IMG/VR virus record: IMGVR_UViG_3300030331_001847
Location: 1-22,708 of that record
Origin: a virus
Length of the DNA stretch: 22,708 nt
Strand: one strand, 5' to 3'
Positions 6,448 to 12,892 of the stretch are shown in pieces. Position numbers and translations under genes: made by a program. Under the pieces are notes generated by a model that was given only the letters and a program-made list of their open reading frames with translations, was not told where the DNA came from and searched no databases. The first letter of the stretch is position 1, and each line of letters begins with the position of its first letter.

Positions 6448-8253
6448 CTATTTACTATAGCATTTATCCCAACCGCCCTCTGCATCTAGCGGAAGCGTTA
6501 AGGCCCACTTAGGCGGCTGTCTCATAATGTACAGCATTTCTTCTAGCTTTTCGTCTGGGCCATCTTCGTCGCTGATTGCAACGATCTCATCGTGAACTGT
6601 GAGCACAACTTCAAACTCTGGCTTGTTTTGTATTGCCATCATCTGATCACATATGACTATTCTTGATAAAGCTTGGATTATGTTCTCTGTTATTTTCCCG
6701 CCGTAGGTGTATTCGGTTTTGTTGTGGGATTGGTATTGCATTTTGCCATTGCCCAGCAGTCTTAGGTCATGGTACTTGAGTGCCATTCCGTTGGGCAAAA
6801 GAATAGAATTAGGTGCAGCCTCCAGACACTTATAGGTATAGGCAAAGCGGTCATCTTGTATAAGGCTTGCGGAGGTTGCTTGCCTAAGAATGCGCTCTGA
6901 CCGTTCCCATAAGGCTGGAATGGCTGCGTATGTGCTACGGTAAGTGTTTACTGCCGATAAACACTCATCAAAGGGGATCTCAATGTTGGCTGTTTTTAAT
7001 GTAGCCATAAATTTGTGAGCCCCCATGCCGTAGCCCAAACCTAGTATCGCTGTTTTACCAACGAATCTTTCTATCTCATCTTCTTTTGTAATGTGCCTGT
7101 TGTATAAAGAACTGGCAAAGTTGCTGTATACATCTGCTCCGTGCTCATACAACTCTAGTAAGTTGTGTTGGTCAGCTAACCAAGCAAGCATTCTTGATTC
7201 TATGTTTGATAAGTCAGCTACAAACATTAGCTTACCTTCAGGAGCTTCTAATACTTTGCGTAGCTCACTGTTTCTTGGCAGGTTTTGTAGGTTTATCTTT
7301 TCTGTACCACCGAATCTACCTGTATGTGCAGCGTAATACTTGAGAGGAGAAGGGATGCAGCCCTCGGCATTGACGCTATTGATGAAGCGTTGCGCTCGAG
7401 TTTCATTCAAGCGGCTTTTAACTGCCTCTCGTCCAGCAAACACATGTGCATACTCTGGGTGCTGCTGTTGCCACTGTCGATAGGCTGCATCGTTCTTACC
7501 AAAAGCAGGTATAGATTTGCCAGTAGTAGGGCTTACTTTAGTAGGTACCGTAAGTCCTTGGCTCTCTGCCCAGGCTGCAAACTTTTGATTACTTGCAAGC
7601 ACGGCTCGTTCTAAACCAGACTCTTCGATTGCTTTCTTAGTAGTTTCTTTTTCTTTATCTAAAAATGTTTGTGTTTTTTCTAAGTTGACTACAATCTTTG
7701 GCTCACAGAATAGTCTGGTTGTTAGGTCAATGATGTCCCACTCATTATCGGGTAGCTCTAGGCACAGCTTCATGTAGATAGCGTATGTAAGATCAACATC
7801 TTGTATGCAGTAGCCAGCAATGTCTTCTTCAATGTCAGGTGGCAAGTCGTATATGCCTTTTGCATTTACGAGCTCTTCGCCTTTACGCATTGTTGGATCG
7901 TCTGGAAAGCATCGCTCTGCTGTGCTTTTGAGACTTGCAGACTGCCCAGGCCAGAGACCTCTTGATAGAGCAGCAGTATCTAAATACCTTTTAGGTTTGT
8001 GTCCGTACAGTTGGGTAAGCAGATAGCCATCGAATGGTGTGTTGTGGCACAACAAATGTGCTTCTTCCCAATCAATGTCATTGAGTCCATCTTCTACTTG
8101 GTCTTCACCAAACCATTCTGTTTCTTCACCTTCAATCTTTATACCTACGCCCCATACTTTGAACATGGGGTGCTTGATATATTCCATGACGGTTAGTTTG
8201 GTAAGGGAAACCTTTGTGTCGTAGTAAGTTTCAAAGTCTAAGGTAACTAGCAT
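6448..8253 (-). CDS. polA: Family A DNA polymerase with 3'-5' exonuclease domain
   Basis: This 601-residue protein has a proofreading exonuclease domain (DFE at residues 6-8, CHNTPFDGYL as ExoII, YCIQDVDLTY as ExoIII) and a polymerase domain with motif A ADLSNIESR (Asp347), motif B RFVGKTAILGLGYG (Arg396, Lys400, Leu404, Tyr408) and motif C VHDE (Asp555). It has no 5'-3' exonuclease domain, as in T7-like replicative polymerases. Leu404 sits where E. coli Pol I has Phe762 and T7 has Tyr526. Motif A has Asn where the common form is Gln (DxSQIExR). It is the replicative polymerase, co-transcribed with the CsrA-like and primase-helicase genes. The ATG follows AAGGAT. Confidence 0.97.
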   Translation of the reverse strand: MLVTLDFETYYDTKVSLTKLTVMEYIKHPMFKVWGVGIKIEGEETEWFGEDQVEDGLNDIDWEEAHLLCHNTPFDGYLLTQLYGHKPKRYLDTAALSRGLWPGQSASLKSTAERCFPDDPTMRKGEELVNAKGIYDLPPDIEEDIAGYCIQDVDLTYAIYMKLCLELPDNEWDIIDLTTRLFCEPKIVVNLEKTQTFLDKEKETTKKAIEESGLERAVLASNQKFAAWAESQGLTVPTKVSPTTGKSIPAFGKNDAAYRQWQQQHPEYAHVFAGREAVKSRLNETRAQRFINSVNAEGCIPSPLKYYAAHTGRFGGTEKINLQNLPRNSELRKVLEAPEGKLMFVADLSNIESRMLAWLADQHNLLELYEHGADVYSNFASSLYNRHITKEDEIERFVGKTAILGLGYGMGAHKFMATLKTANIEIPFDECLSAVNTYRSTYAAIPALWERSERILRQATSASLIQDDRFAYTYKCLEAAPNSILLPNGMALKYHDLRLLGNGKMQYQSHNKTEYTYGGKITENIIQALSRIVICDQMMAIQNKPEFEVVLTVHDEIVAISDEDGPDEKLEEMLYIMRQPPKWALTLPLDAEGGWDKCYSK

Positions 8254-8267
8254 CCTGCTTTATCCTT

Positions 8268-8480
8268 TTAGAACTGATCGTTTTTGGCATCCTGCTCTTG
8301 TCGATGTGCGTACACACCTGATTCGATCTGTTGGAATTTCTTGACTATATCATCATGTAGCTCAGGCATTCTAGTTCTTAGCCAAACAAATGTGTACTGA
8401 AGCTTTTCGTATGAGTTGAAGTCTTTGTCCAAGTGTTCTTGGATTTTGTTGGATTCTTCTAGGTATTCTTCTTTATCCAT
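8268..8480 (-). CDS. Small helical protein of unknown function
   Basis: This 70-residue protein starts behind AAGGAA. It is highly charged and mostly helical, with residues EYLEESNKIQEHLDKDF near the start and an aromatic patch YTFVWLR in the middle. There is no membrane segment, Cys pair or known motif. It ends 14 bases before the DNA polymerase start, so it belongs to the replication transcript and might be a small polymerase or fork partner, but nothing in the sequence proves that. Confidence 0.75.
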   Translation of the reverse strand: MDKEEYLEESNKIQEHLDKDFNSYEKLQYTFVWLRTRMPELHDDIVKKFQQIESGVYAHRQEQDAKNDQF

Positions 8481-8489
8481 TTGTTTTCC

Positions 8490-8960
8490 TTATCTACTAG
8501 CTATTTCAGAATAGTCTGTGTCATACACAATTGTGCTGCTGATGTCATCGTCAACCTCAAAGGCACCTGATGAGTATTCAATATCATAGGAACACGTTTC
8601 ACCGTCACTGAAAGTAACTTCAATGTCATAGTCTGTAATCTGAATATCATCGATATCTTCTACTGTGTAGGTACCCCCAAGATCTATATGAGTTGTGCAA
8701 GTTGCACCAGTTCTGTGTTCAACAATGATTTGATCTTGAGGAGATGGTTGAAGCGGGGGAAGGTTAGTTTTGAAATAAGAGCTCTGAAGTACTGGGTCAA
8801 AGGTTGTGTCACATTCGGGACAAGTTATGTATGGATGACTATCTTTGTGTCGCTTGTAATCATCTGAGTCTTCGCATTCTATGAAGCCATGCCCCATGTC
8901 ATAGCCACAGTGTCGGCAGATCCATTCTGTGACTTCTTCTACTGCTATTGTTCTACCCAC
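8490..8960 (-). CDS. Zinc-ribbon protein with acidic beta-rich tail
   Basis: I choose the GTG at 8960, because AGGAGG lies five bases before it; a GTG at 8966 is in frame but falls inside that site. The 156-residue product has a likely zinc module near its N-terminus: CRHC (Cys15, Cys18), Cys29, His38, His42 and CPEC (Cys47, Cys50). It is followed by a Pro-rich linker and a beta-rich, strongly acidic tail with repeated Asp/Tyr/Thr residues. The ligand spacing is not a classic RING, though some ligands could form a second site. It follows the ubiquitin-like module and two membrane proteins in the same transcript, so a partner or target of that system is conceivable. Function is not recognised. 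Confidence 0.75.
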   Translation of the reverse strand: MGRTIAVEEVTEWICRHCGYDMGHGFIECEDSDDYKRHKDSHPYITCPECDTTFDPVLQSSYFKTNLPPLQPSPQDQIIVEHRTGATCTTHIDLGGTYTVEDIDDIQITDYDIEVTFSDGETCSYDIEYSSGAFEVDDDISSTIVYDTDYSEIASR

Positions 8961-9229
8961 ATCCACCTCCTGTATGGAAACTTAGTTACTTTGACTAGCT
9001 GTAATTTTTCGTGACGCATAGTGCGTTTCATTACAAACAAAACAATTGAAACAATTAGACCGCCAAGTAAAGCAGCCATCATGCCGCTGAATGTACCGGC
9101 AAGTACGATCATTAGAAAAAAAGTAATCAGAACGTCAAAGAATATGTCGTATGTAATTACCTTGCGAACTCCAAATTTGAACAACAGGAACAACATTCCT
9201 GAAGCTGCAATGATACCTGCTAGCATCAT
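8945..9229 (-). CDS. Small membrane protein with three likely transmembrane helices
   Basis: This 94-residue protein starts behind AAGGAGG. Hydrophobic segments at about residues 1-17, 30-48 and 50-66 look like transmembrane helices, with a Lys/Arg-rich cytoplasmic tail (MKRTMRHEKLQLVKV and later RRW). The start overlaps the previous gene by four bases (ATGA) and the end overlaps the next gene by 16 bases, so the three genes are probably translated together. It is not placed next to lysis genes and has no holin hallmark beyond size. It could anchor a phage factor in the inner membrane or act in superinfection exclusion; neither is shown. Confidence 0.8.
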   Translation of the reverse strand: MMLAGIIAASGMLFLLFKFGVRKVITYDIFFDVLITFFLMIVLAGTFSGMMAALLGGLIVSIVLFVMKRTMRHEKLQLVKVTKFPYRRWMWVEQ

Positions 9230-9489
9230 GTGTCATCCTCCTTGATGGTTGGTGGGTTATGTTTCCAAGAGTTAGGACCAACTTGTTCTAAGCTTGGTTT
9301 TTCTCTATCTTTTTTAGTATCTTCAGTATCTCTGGTAGGCTCTCCAAAGCCTGCACCCACTCCAAAATCTGTTCCAGGTCTTCTTCGGAAAGCCGTATCT
9401 TGATCTCTATCTCTTTCATCGTTTGTGTCTTTTAGTATTTGTCTGACGGTAAAAAATGTAACCACAAACTGTAGAAACTTCATAAACAT
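9226..9489 (-). CDS. Small single-pass membrane protein with charged tail
   Basis: I set the start at the ATG at 9489, nine bases after AGGAGGT, rather than at upstream in-frame codons lying inside the preceding gene. The 87-residue product opens with a hydrophobic helix (MFMKFLQFVVTFFTV) and continues with a long, very polar tail rich in Asp, Arg, Lys and Thr, including a Gly-rich turn (TDFGVGAGFGEP). This reads as an N-terminal membrane anchor with a disordered cytoplasmic tail. The ribosome site lies inside the end of the E2-like gene, so the gene is coupled to the ubiquitin-like module. No family is recognised. Confidence 0.7.
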   Translation of the reverse strand: MFMKFLQFVVTFFTVRQILKDTNDERDRDQDTAFRRRPGTDFGVGAGFGEPTRDTEDTKKDREKPSLEQVGPNSWKHNPPTIKEDDT

Positions 9490-9491
9490 AA

Positions 9492-10460
9492 TTACGCTAC
9501 CTCCTCTTGGTTTAGGTTCCTGCTTTCCCATTCTCGCTTGTCTTTGTCCCACCATCGTTTCCAATACCGACCAGCGCCGTCATGCGAATCAACTTGTTTG
9601 AGGAACAACTCAAGCACGGTCACAGCCATAGGGATATCGAAATCAGTTACTGCTTCGTAAATAGGTGGGCCAAAGTCACCGAGGCATGGTGAAGTTACAC
9701 TGGTTTGGTGTGGATGTATTTGACCACGCGTCACATAGCCAGAAACTCTGTCATCGCGGTTGATTGCTCTGAACCTGACTTCGGCACTGCCATATGTGTG
9801 ACGGATAAAGTCAACAGACATACCAGGTATGTTGATAAATATGTTGTCATCTTCATCAGCACACTCTTCGAATGTGCGGCTTTCGAGTTCTACGTTGATG
9901 ACTTTAGCTTTAAGTGGTTTTGTACGAAGTGTGAATTTGTATTTGAAGACAGCGGTTGAATAATCGCTAGTAAATTCTCGAACCTTTAGTGATTTGGGAA
10001 CATAGATAGGGCTGTCTTGTAGCATGTGATCCCATACATCTGTGGAGTACACAGTTGGCTTTTGGTTTTTGATTTTTAGTTTTAGCTTAGCATTCTTTTT
10101 GTTGAAGATAGTTTGCTTGCGATTATTATATGATTCTTGGTTATCAGAAATGGACTCTTGAGATCTTTGATACGCATGGGATAGATCATCAAACTGCTTT
10201 TTAATTCGCTGTTCGATGAGTCCAGCAAGCACACTGTTACCGCCAGCTACCTTTGCATAGTCCCAGTAGCTGTTGTTTTTTATAGCATGTTCAATGCTTT
10301 TCATAGCTCTCATTGCTTTAGCAGAATCGATGCTGAGCTCTCGCCAATAGTCTCTGTGGCTTCGCATTAGTTTTTCTTCTGTTGCTATCTCTGCTTCCAG
10401 ATTCTTGATAGCTTCAGTGTGTGGAAATATTTCGAATGTTTTGAGTAATGTACCGGGCAT
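9492..10460 (-). CDS. Putative E2-like (ubiquitin-conjugating fold) protein
   Basis: This 322-residue protein starts behind GGAGG inside the end of the JAB gene. Residues 15-130 are helical and Lys/Glu-rich (likely coiled coil). The last third has a strand, then QIHPHQTSVTSPCLGDFG (His249-Pro250-His251, Cys259), then a helix LELFLKQVDSHDGAG and an aromatic end (RYWKRWW). An HPx motif eight or so residues before a Cys-Leu pair, followed by a helix and a small 'D..DG' turn, is the active-site layout of E2 enzymes and their bacterial relatives, which carry the modifier on that Cys. Its place in one operon with a modifier, E1 and JAB supports the call. The call rests on motif and context, not on a search. 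Confidence 0.65.
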   Translation of the reverse strand: MPGTLLKTFEIFPHTEAIKNLEAEIATEEKLMRSHRDYWRELSIDSAKAMRAMKSIEHAIKNNSYWDYAKVAGGNSVLAGLIEQRIKKQFDDLSHAYQRSQESISDNQESYNNRKQTIFNKKNAKLKLKIKNQKPTVYSTDVWDHMLQDSPIYVPKSLKVREFTSDYSTAVFKYKFTLRTKPLKAKVINVELESRTFEECADEDDNIFINIPGMSVDFIRHTYGSAEVRFRAINRDDRVSGYVTRGQIHPHQTSVTSPCLGDFGPPIYEAVTDFDIPMAVTVLELFLKQVDSHDGAGRYWKRWWDKDKREWESRNLNQEEVA

Positions 10461-10463
10461 TGT

Positions 10464-11342
10464 TTACAACCTCCAACCTTGTTGTGTGTAAGTTTCTTCA
10501 TCCATGTACTCTTCCAAGAACATGTCCTTTTCCTGTTTTGTCATTTTGTTGAACTCTTCTTTTGTTACTTCAATCGGATTACCGTCAACATCGTAGAAAG
10601 TTTCTGACTCTTCGTCATAAGGTGAGTAGCCACCGTAGTGTTCGAATAAGGTAGGTTGAGGTGTAGGAAGTGTTGAATACGATTGGACTCTGCCAAGCGT
10701 CCCAAGAGAGAGTTGAGGAGTGATTACTGTTTTTTGTTTCTTGACATTTTCTTTGATTGTTTCATCAAGATAGTCTGTTAGATGTTTAGGTAAGGGCTCA
10801 GGGACAGGACCATTTGATACGCATTGATGTATACAGTTCTGGTCTACATCATATACATCAACCTTGGACTGATTGCGCTTGTTGTAGATACCACGAATAA
10901 ATAGCTTGCAGCCACCGTCAAGGAACTCCTGCATTTGTATCTCGTCCTGGCGTGATGGACTTACGCCCATGTTTACATGCGAGTGACCCCAGTAGATAAG
11001 CTTGTCTGACTCTTTGCCTAGCGATTCCAGGTGGATAGCCAAGTCAGCCATTGCTTCTGAACTGATGTCTGTTTCTGCACCGCTGACAGTCTGCTCAGGC
11101 ACATAGATGTCTGTGACCGTAAGCTCTGTAACGATGTCATCTTTGTTTCTTTTTGTTTCAACAAGGCCAAGCCAGCCAACCTCGGTAGATACTTTTGCAA
11201 TAAGGTATTGGATTGACTGCCAGGCGTACTCTTCGTAATAGACTTTCGGAGCTTTGGGAAATGCCCATTCGTACATCTGCTCAGTTTCAGGACTGTCAGA
11301 TGTAGAATCGAAATGTACTTGAGTTGGTTTTTTCTTTTTCAT
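10464..11342 (-). CDS. JAMM/JAB metalloprotease (deubiquitinase-like isopeptidase)
   Basis: The start at 11342 overlaps the E1 stop by four bases (ATGA); a longer in-frame form would run deep into the E1 gene. The 292-residue product has all JAMM zinc-site residues: Glu54 in TEVGWLG and GHSHVNMGVSPSRQD, which gives His120, His122, Ser130 and Asp133 in the H-x-H-x7-S-x2-D pattern. The site therefore looks catalytically intact. In bacteria, JAB proteins encoded next to E1 and modifier genes trim the modifier C-terminus or remove it from targets. The C-terminal 120 residues lie beyond the JAB core and look linker-like then acidic (EEFNKMTKQEKDMFLEEYMD); they may bind a partner. Confidence 0.9.
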   Translation of the reverse strand: MKKKKPTQVHFDSTSDSPETEQMYEWAFPKAPKVYYEEYAWQSIQYLIAKVSTEVGWLGLVETKRNKDDIVTELTVTDIYVPEQTVSGAETDISSEAMADLAIHLESLGKESDKLIYWGHSHVNMGVSPSRQDEIQMQEFLDGGCKLFIRGIYNKRNQSKVDVYDVDQNCIHQCVSNGPVPEPLPKHLTDYLDETIKENVKKQKTVITPQLSLGTLGRVQSYSTLPTPQPTLFEHYGGYSPYDEESETFYDVDGNPIEVTKEEFNKMTKQEKDMFLEEYMDEETYTQQGWRL

Positions 11343-12043
11343 ATTTTGTCTCTGGTAGCTAGCATCATGGGTTTGAAGAACACATCCAGCTGTGCCGTGG
11401 CACACCCGTCATCAAGCAGGAAGTTCATAAACTCCCACACTGCAAGGTTTGCAATGAGTGATGCGGTAGGGCCAACTGATATGTTAGTACCGCAAGGAGA
11501 TACTTCACCCTCGTCATCACTGATGAGAGAGTCATACCAGTTTTGTAGCTGGGCTGTGTTAGTTGGAGAGAAGTGAAACACGTTGCCATGTGTAGATGCC
11601 ATGCGTGTTTCGAAGATTTGGAATAGTTCGCTGTTAGCTGATTTGTCTTGCGCATCCACAATCTCACGGCGAGATGCCATTGTGTCAGTCAGCAAAAACA
11701 AGAAGCCAGTAAACTGTCTGTCTGTGACCCGCTCGGTATGGAACTCCATGTGAGTTTGATCGGCAGATACGCCAAGCTTTCTCTCAGCCAAGTCACGTAA
11801 GCCCCAGACTTTGGGTTGGTTGATGTGTTTGTTGAAGTAAGCCTGATTAGCCAGGTTGTGTGCTTCGACAATATCGTAGTCATACACTTTGATATTGGTG
11901 AAACCCAACTCGACTAGTGCCATGAACACTCGAGAACCCGTAGCACCTGCACCAACAATATTGATTGGGTAGTTGTTGTAGTCATCGGCACGGATAATAG
12001 AATCATGTCGGATGGTCGATAGTAGAGCCATATGCTTTCCCAT
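11339..12043 (-). CDS. E1-like ThiF/MoeB-family adenylyltransferase
   Basis: This 234-residue protein has the ThiF nucleotide fold: GAGATG at 31-36, VYDYDIVEAHNLANQ at 53-67 (Asp55 and Asp57, Asn63, Gln67), and TDTMASR at 119-125, where Asp120 matches the Mg-binding Asp of MoeB. SPCGTNIS holds Cys184, which could be the thioester cysteine. The usual zinc CxxC pairs of MoeB are absent and the protein is compact. It should adenylate the C-terminal Gly of the small modifier encoded just upstream and pass it on. The Arg usual after Asn in the E1 'NLNRQ' motif is replaced (NLANQ). The ribosome site at 12043 is weak; an ATG four codons later is an alternative start. Confidence 0.88.
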   Translation of the reverse strand: MGKHMALLSTIRHDSIIRADDYNNYPINIVGAGATGSRVFMALVELGFTNIKVYDYDIVEAHNLANQAYFNKHINQPKVWGLRDLAERKLGVSADQTHMEFHTERVTDRQFTGFLFLLTDTMASRREIVDAQDKSANSELFQIFETRMASTHGNVFHFSPTNTAQLQNWYDSLISDDEGEVSPCGTNISVGPTASLIANLAVWEFMNFLLDDGCATAQLDVFFKPMMLATRDKI

Positions 12044-12060
12044 AGTTGATTGAAGTTAGA

Positions 12061-12141
12061 TCTTCCTGCATAGGGGGAGTAATAGACGCTTGCACAAAAA
12101 GGACTAGTCAAAAGAACAAACGCCTGCCCTATGCAGGAAGA
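12061..12141 (-). repeat. 15-bp perfect inverted repeat with 51-base loop between modifier and E1 genes
   Basis: TCTTCCTGCATAGGG at 12061-12075 is the exact complement of CCCTATGCAGGAAGA at 12127-12141. The pair fills the gap between the modifier stop (12164) and the E1 start (12043), so the transcript can fold a long stem just before the E1 gene, which itself lacks a good ribosome site. There is no T run after the stem. A translation or processing switch that sets modifier above E1 is a reasonable guess. Confidence 0.7.
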
Positions 12142-12163
12142 AACCAAAGAGTGCGGTCAGGTT

Positions 12164-12379
12164 TTAGTTACCTTTGGCACCCTGAGCTACAACAACTCGG
12201 TCGCCATCAGCCAGAGTATGACTTGTCTCAACAGTCTCTGCACCGACTTTGATGGTTTCCGAACCGCTTGGCTCAACGCCAGCTGCGCTGAGTGCATCAG
12301 CAACAGTAGCTCCAGAAGACAGAGCAACCTCTGTCACCGCACCAGGGATGCGGATTACTTTGACGAGTATTTCGTCCAT
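12164..12379 (-). CDS. Ubiquitin-like/ThiS/MoaD beta-grasp modifier protein
   Basis: This 71-residue protein starts behind AGGAGGT and has the ThiS/MoaD pattern: two N-terminal strands (ILVKVIRIPG and TEVALSSGATVADAL leading into a helix), then ETIKVGAETVETSHTLADGD, where 'L.DGD.V.V' is the hallmark before the last strand, and the tail VVVAQGAKGN. Such proteins are activated by an E1 at a C-terminal Gly and carry sulfur or are joined to other proteins. This copy ends Gly-Asn instead of Gly-Gly. With E1, JAB and E2-like genes directly downstream, protein conjugation is more likely than cofactor synthesis; no thiamin or molybdopterin genes are nearby. Confidence 0.88.
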   Translation of the reverse strand: MDEILVKVIRIPGAVTEVALSSGATVADALSAAGVEPSGSETIKVGAETVETSHTLADGDRVVVAQGAKGN

Positions 12380-12419
12380 GTGATACCTCCTGTATCTTGT
12401 GGCAGTTTGGAGGATTTAC

Positions 12420-12442
12420 GATTGGGTGCCACACTCCCAATC
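12420..12442 (-). other. Short stem-loop before the modifier gene
   Basis: GATTGGG at 12420-12426 pairs with CCCAATC at 12436-12442 around a nine-base loop, in the 68-base gap between the 78-residue gene and the modifier gene. No T run follows, so it is not a clear terminator. It may separate or process the two messages. Confidence 0.4.
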
Positions 12443-12447
12443 ATAAA

Positions 12448-12684
12448 TTACTTTAAGCTCTTAAAATATCTGCGACTTTCTTCCTCATCTAGTATGCGGT
12501 TAGCAGTAATGATGATAGTTATTGGATCGCCTTTGTTCTCTGTCAATTTGTTTATCCACCCACTAACATTTTTTAATTCTACGTTGCGTATTTCTTTGAT
12601 TGAGGTGTAAGCAAAAGAGTCTTCAGATTCAAAGTTTCTAAACTCAAACTTTATGTCGTAGTGCGATTTAGTGTCTTTTGTCAT
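12448..12684 (-). CDS. Small protein of unknown function
   Basis: I choose the ATG at 12684 behind GAGGGAT; in-frame codons further upstream lie within the previous gene and lack a site. The 78-residue product is alpha/beta in character, with strand-like KFEFRNF and ITIIITANRIL separated by a polar helix (SIKEIRNVELKNV) and a charged end (EEESRRYFKSLK). No Cys, membrane segment or known motif. It is the last gene before the ubiquitin-like module, about 70 bases upstream of the modifier gene, and overlaps the preceding gene by 17 bases. Confidence 0.7.
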   Translation of the reverse strand: MTKDTKSHYDIKFEFRNFESEDSFAYTSIKEIRNVELKNVSGWINKLTENKGDPITIIITANRILDEEESRRYFKSLK

Positions 12685-12892
12685 AGTAAGATCCCTCTTG
12701 ATAAGTAACCACACGCCCCGTTTCTGACCACAGGTGGGGCTGACCTGCGGGATGAGTGACTAAATCATCCCTTGAACTATGATGAAGTTGAGCTAAGGTG
12801 TCGGACCAAAAGTTCTTAGGCCAAATCTTTAAGTTAGGTTTGCTTAGTATTTTTTCTACGTTAGCTATTCGTCTGTCCAGATGTGATTTCAT
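12668..12892 (-). CDS. Small protein of unknown function, overlapping both neighbours
   Basis: This 74-residue frame starts 32 bases inside the preceding gene and ends 17 bases inside the next, and it bridges a stretch that would otherwise be empty. It opens MKSHLDRRIANVEKILSKP (a basic helix), then a Trp-rich middle (KIWPKNFWSDTLAQL), then a polar tail ending YYDKRH. The composition looks like a real protein rather than a shadow. The ribosome site (AAAAGAA) is weak, which fits translational coupling. No function is recognised. Confidence 0.6.
   Translation of the reverse strand: MKSHLDRRIANVEKILSKPNLKIWPKNFWSDTLAQLHHSSRDDLVTHPAGQPHLWSETGRVVTYQEGSYYDKRH

Noticed and set aside
9226-9564. Longer form of the 87-residue protein beginning at 9564
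   Set aside because: It would run deep into the E2-like gene; the AGGAGGT site nine bases before the ATG at 9489 marks the better start.
10464-11405. Longer form of the JAB protein beginning at 11405
   Set aside because: The extra 21 codons lie inside the E1 gene and have no family resemblance; the ATGA overlap at 11339-11342 is the natural start.
12164-12379. Role of the modifier and E1 in thiamin or molybdopterin synthesis (ThiS/ThiF or MoaD/MoeB)
   Set aside because: No other thi or moa genes are present, and JAB and E2-like genes lie in the same operon, which favours protein conjugation.
12131-12610. 159-codon plus-strand frame opposite the modifier gene
   Set aside because: It covers the reverse strand of two convincing minus-strand genes, has no ribosome site, and has a composition typical of antisense frames.
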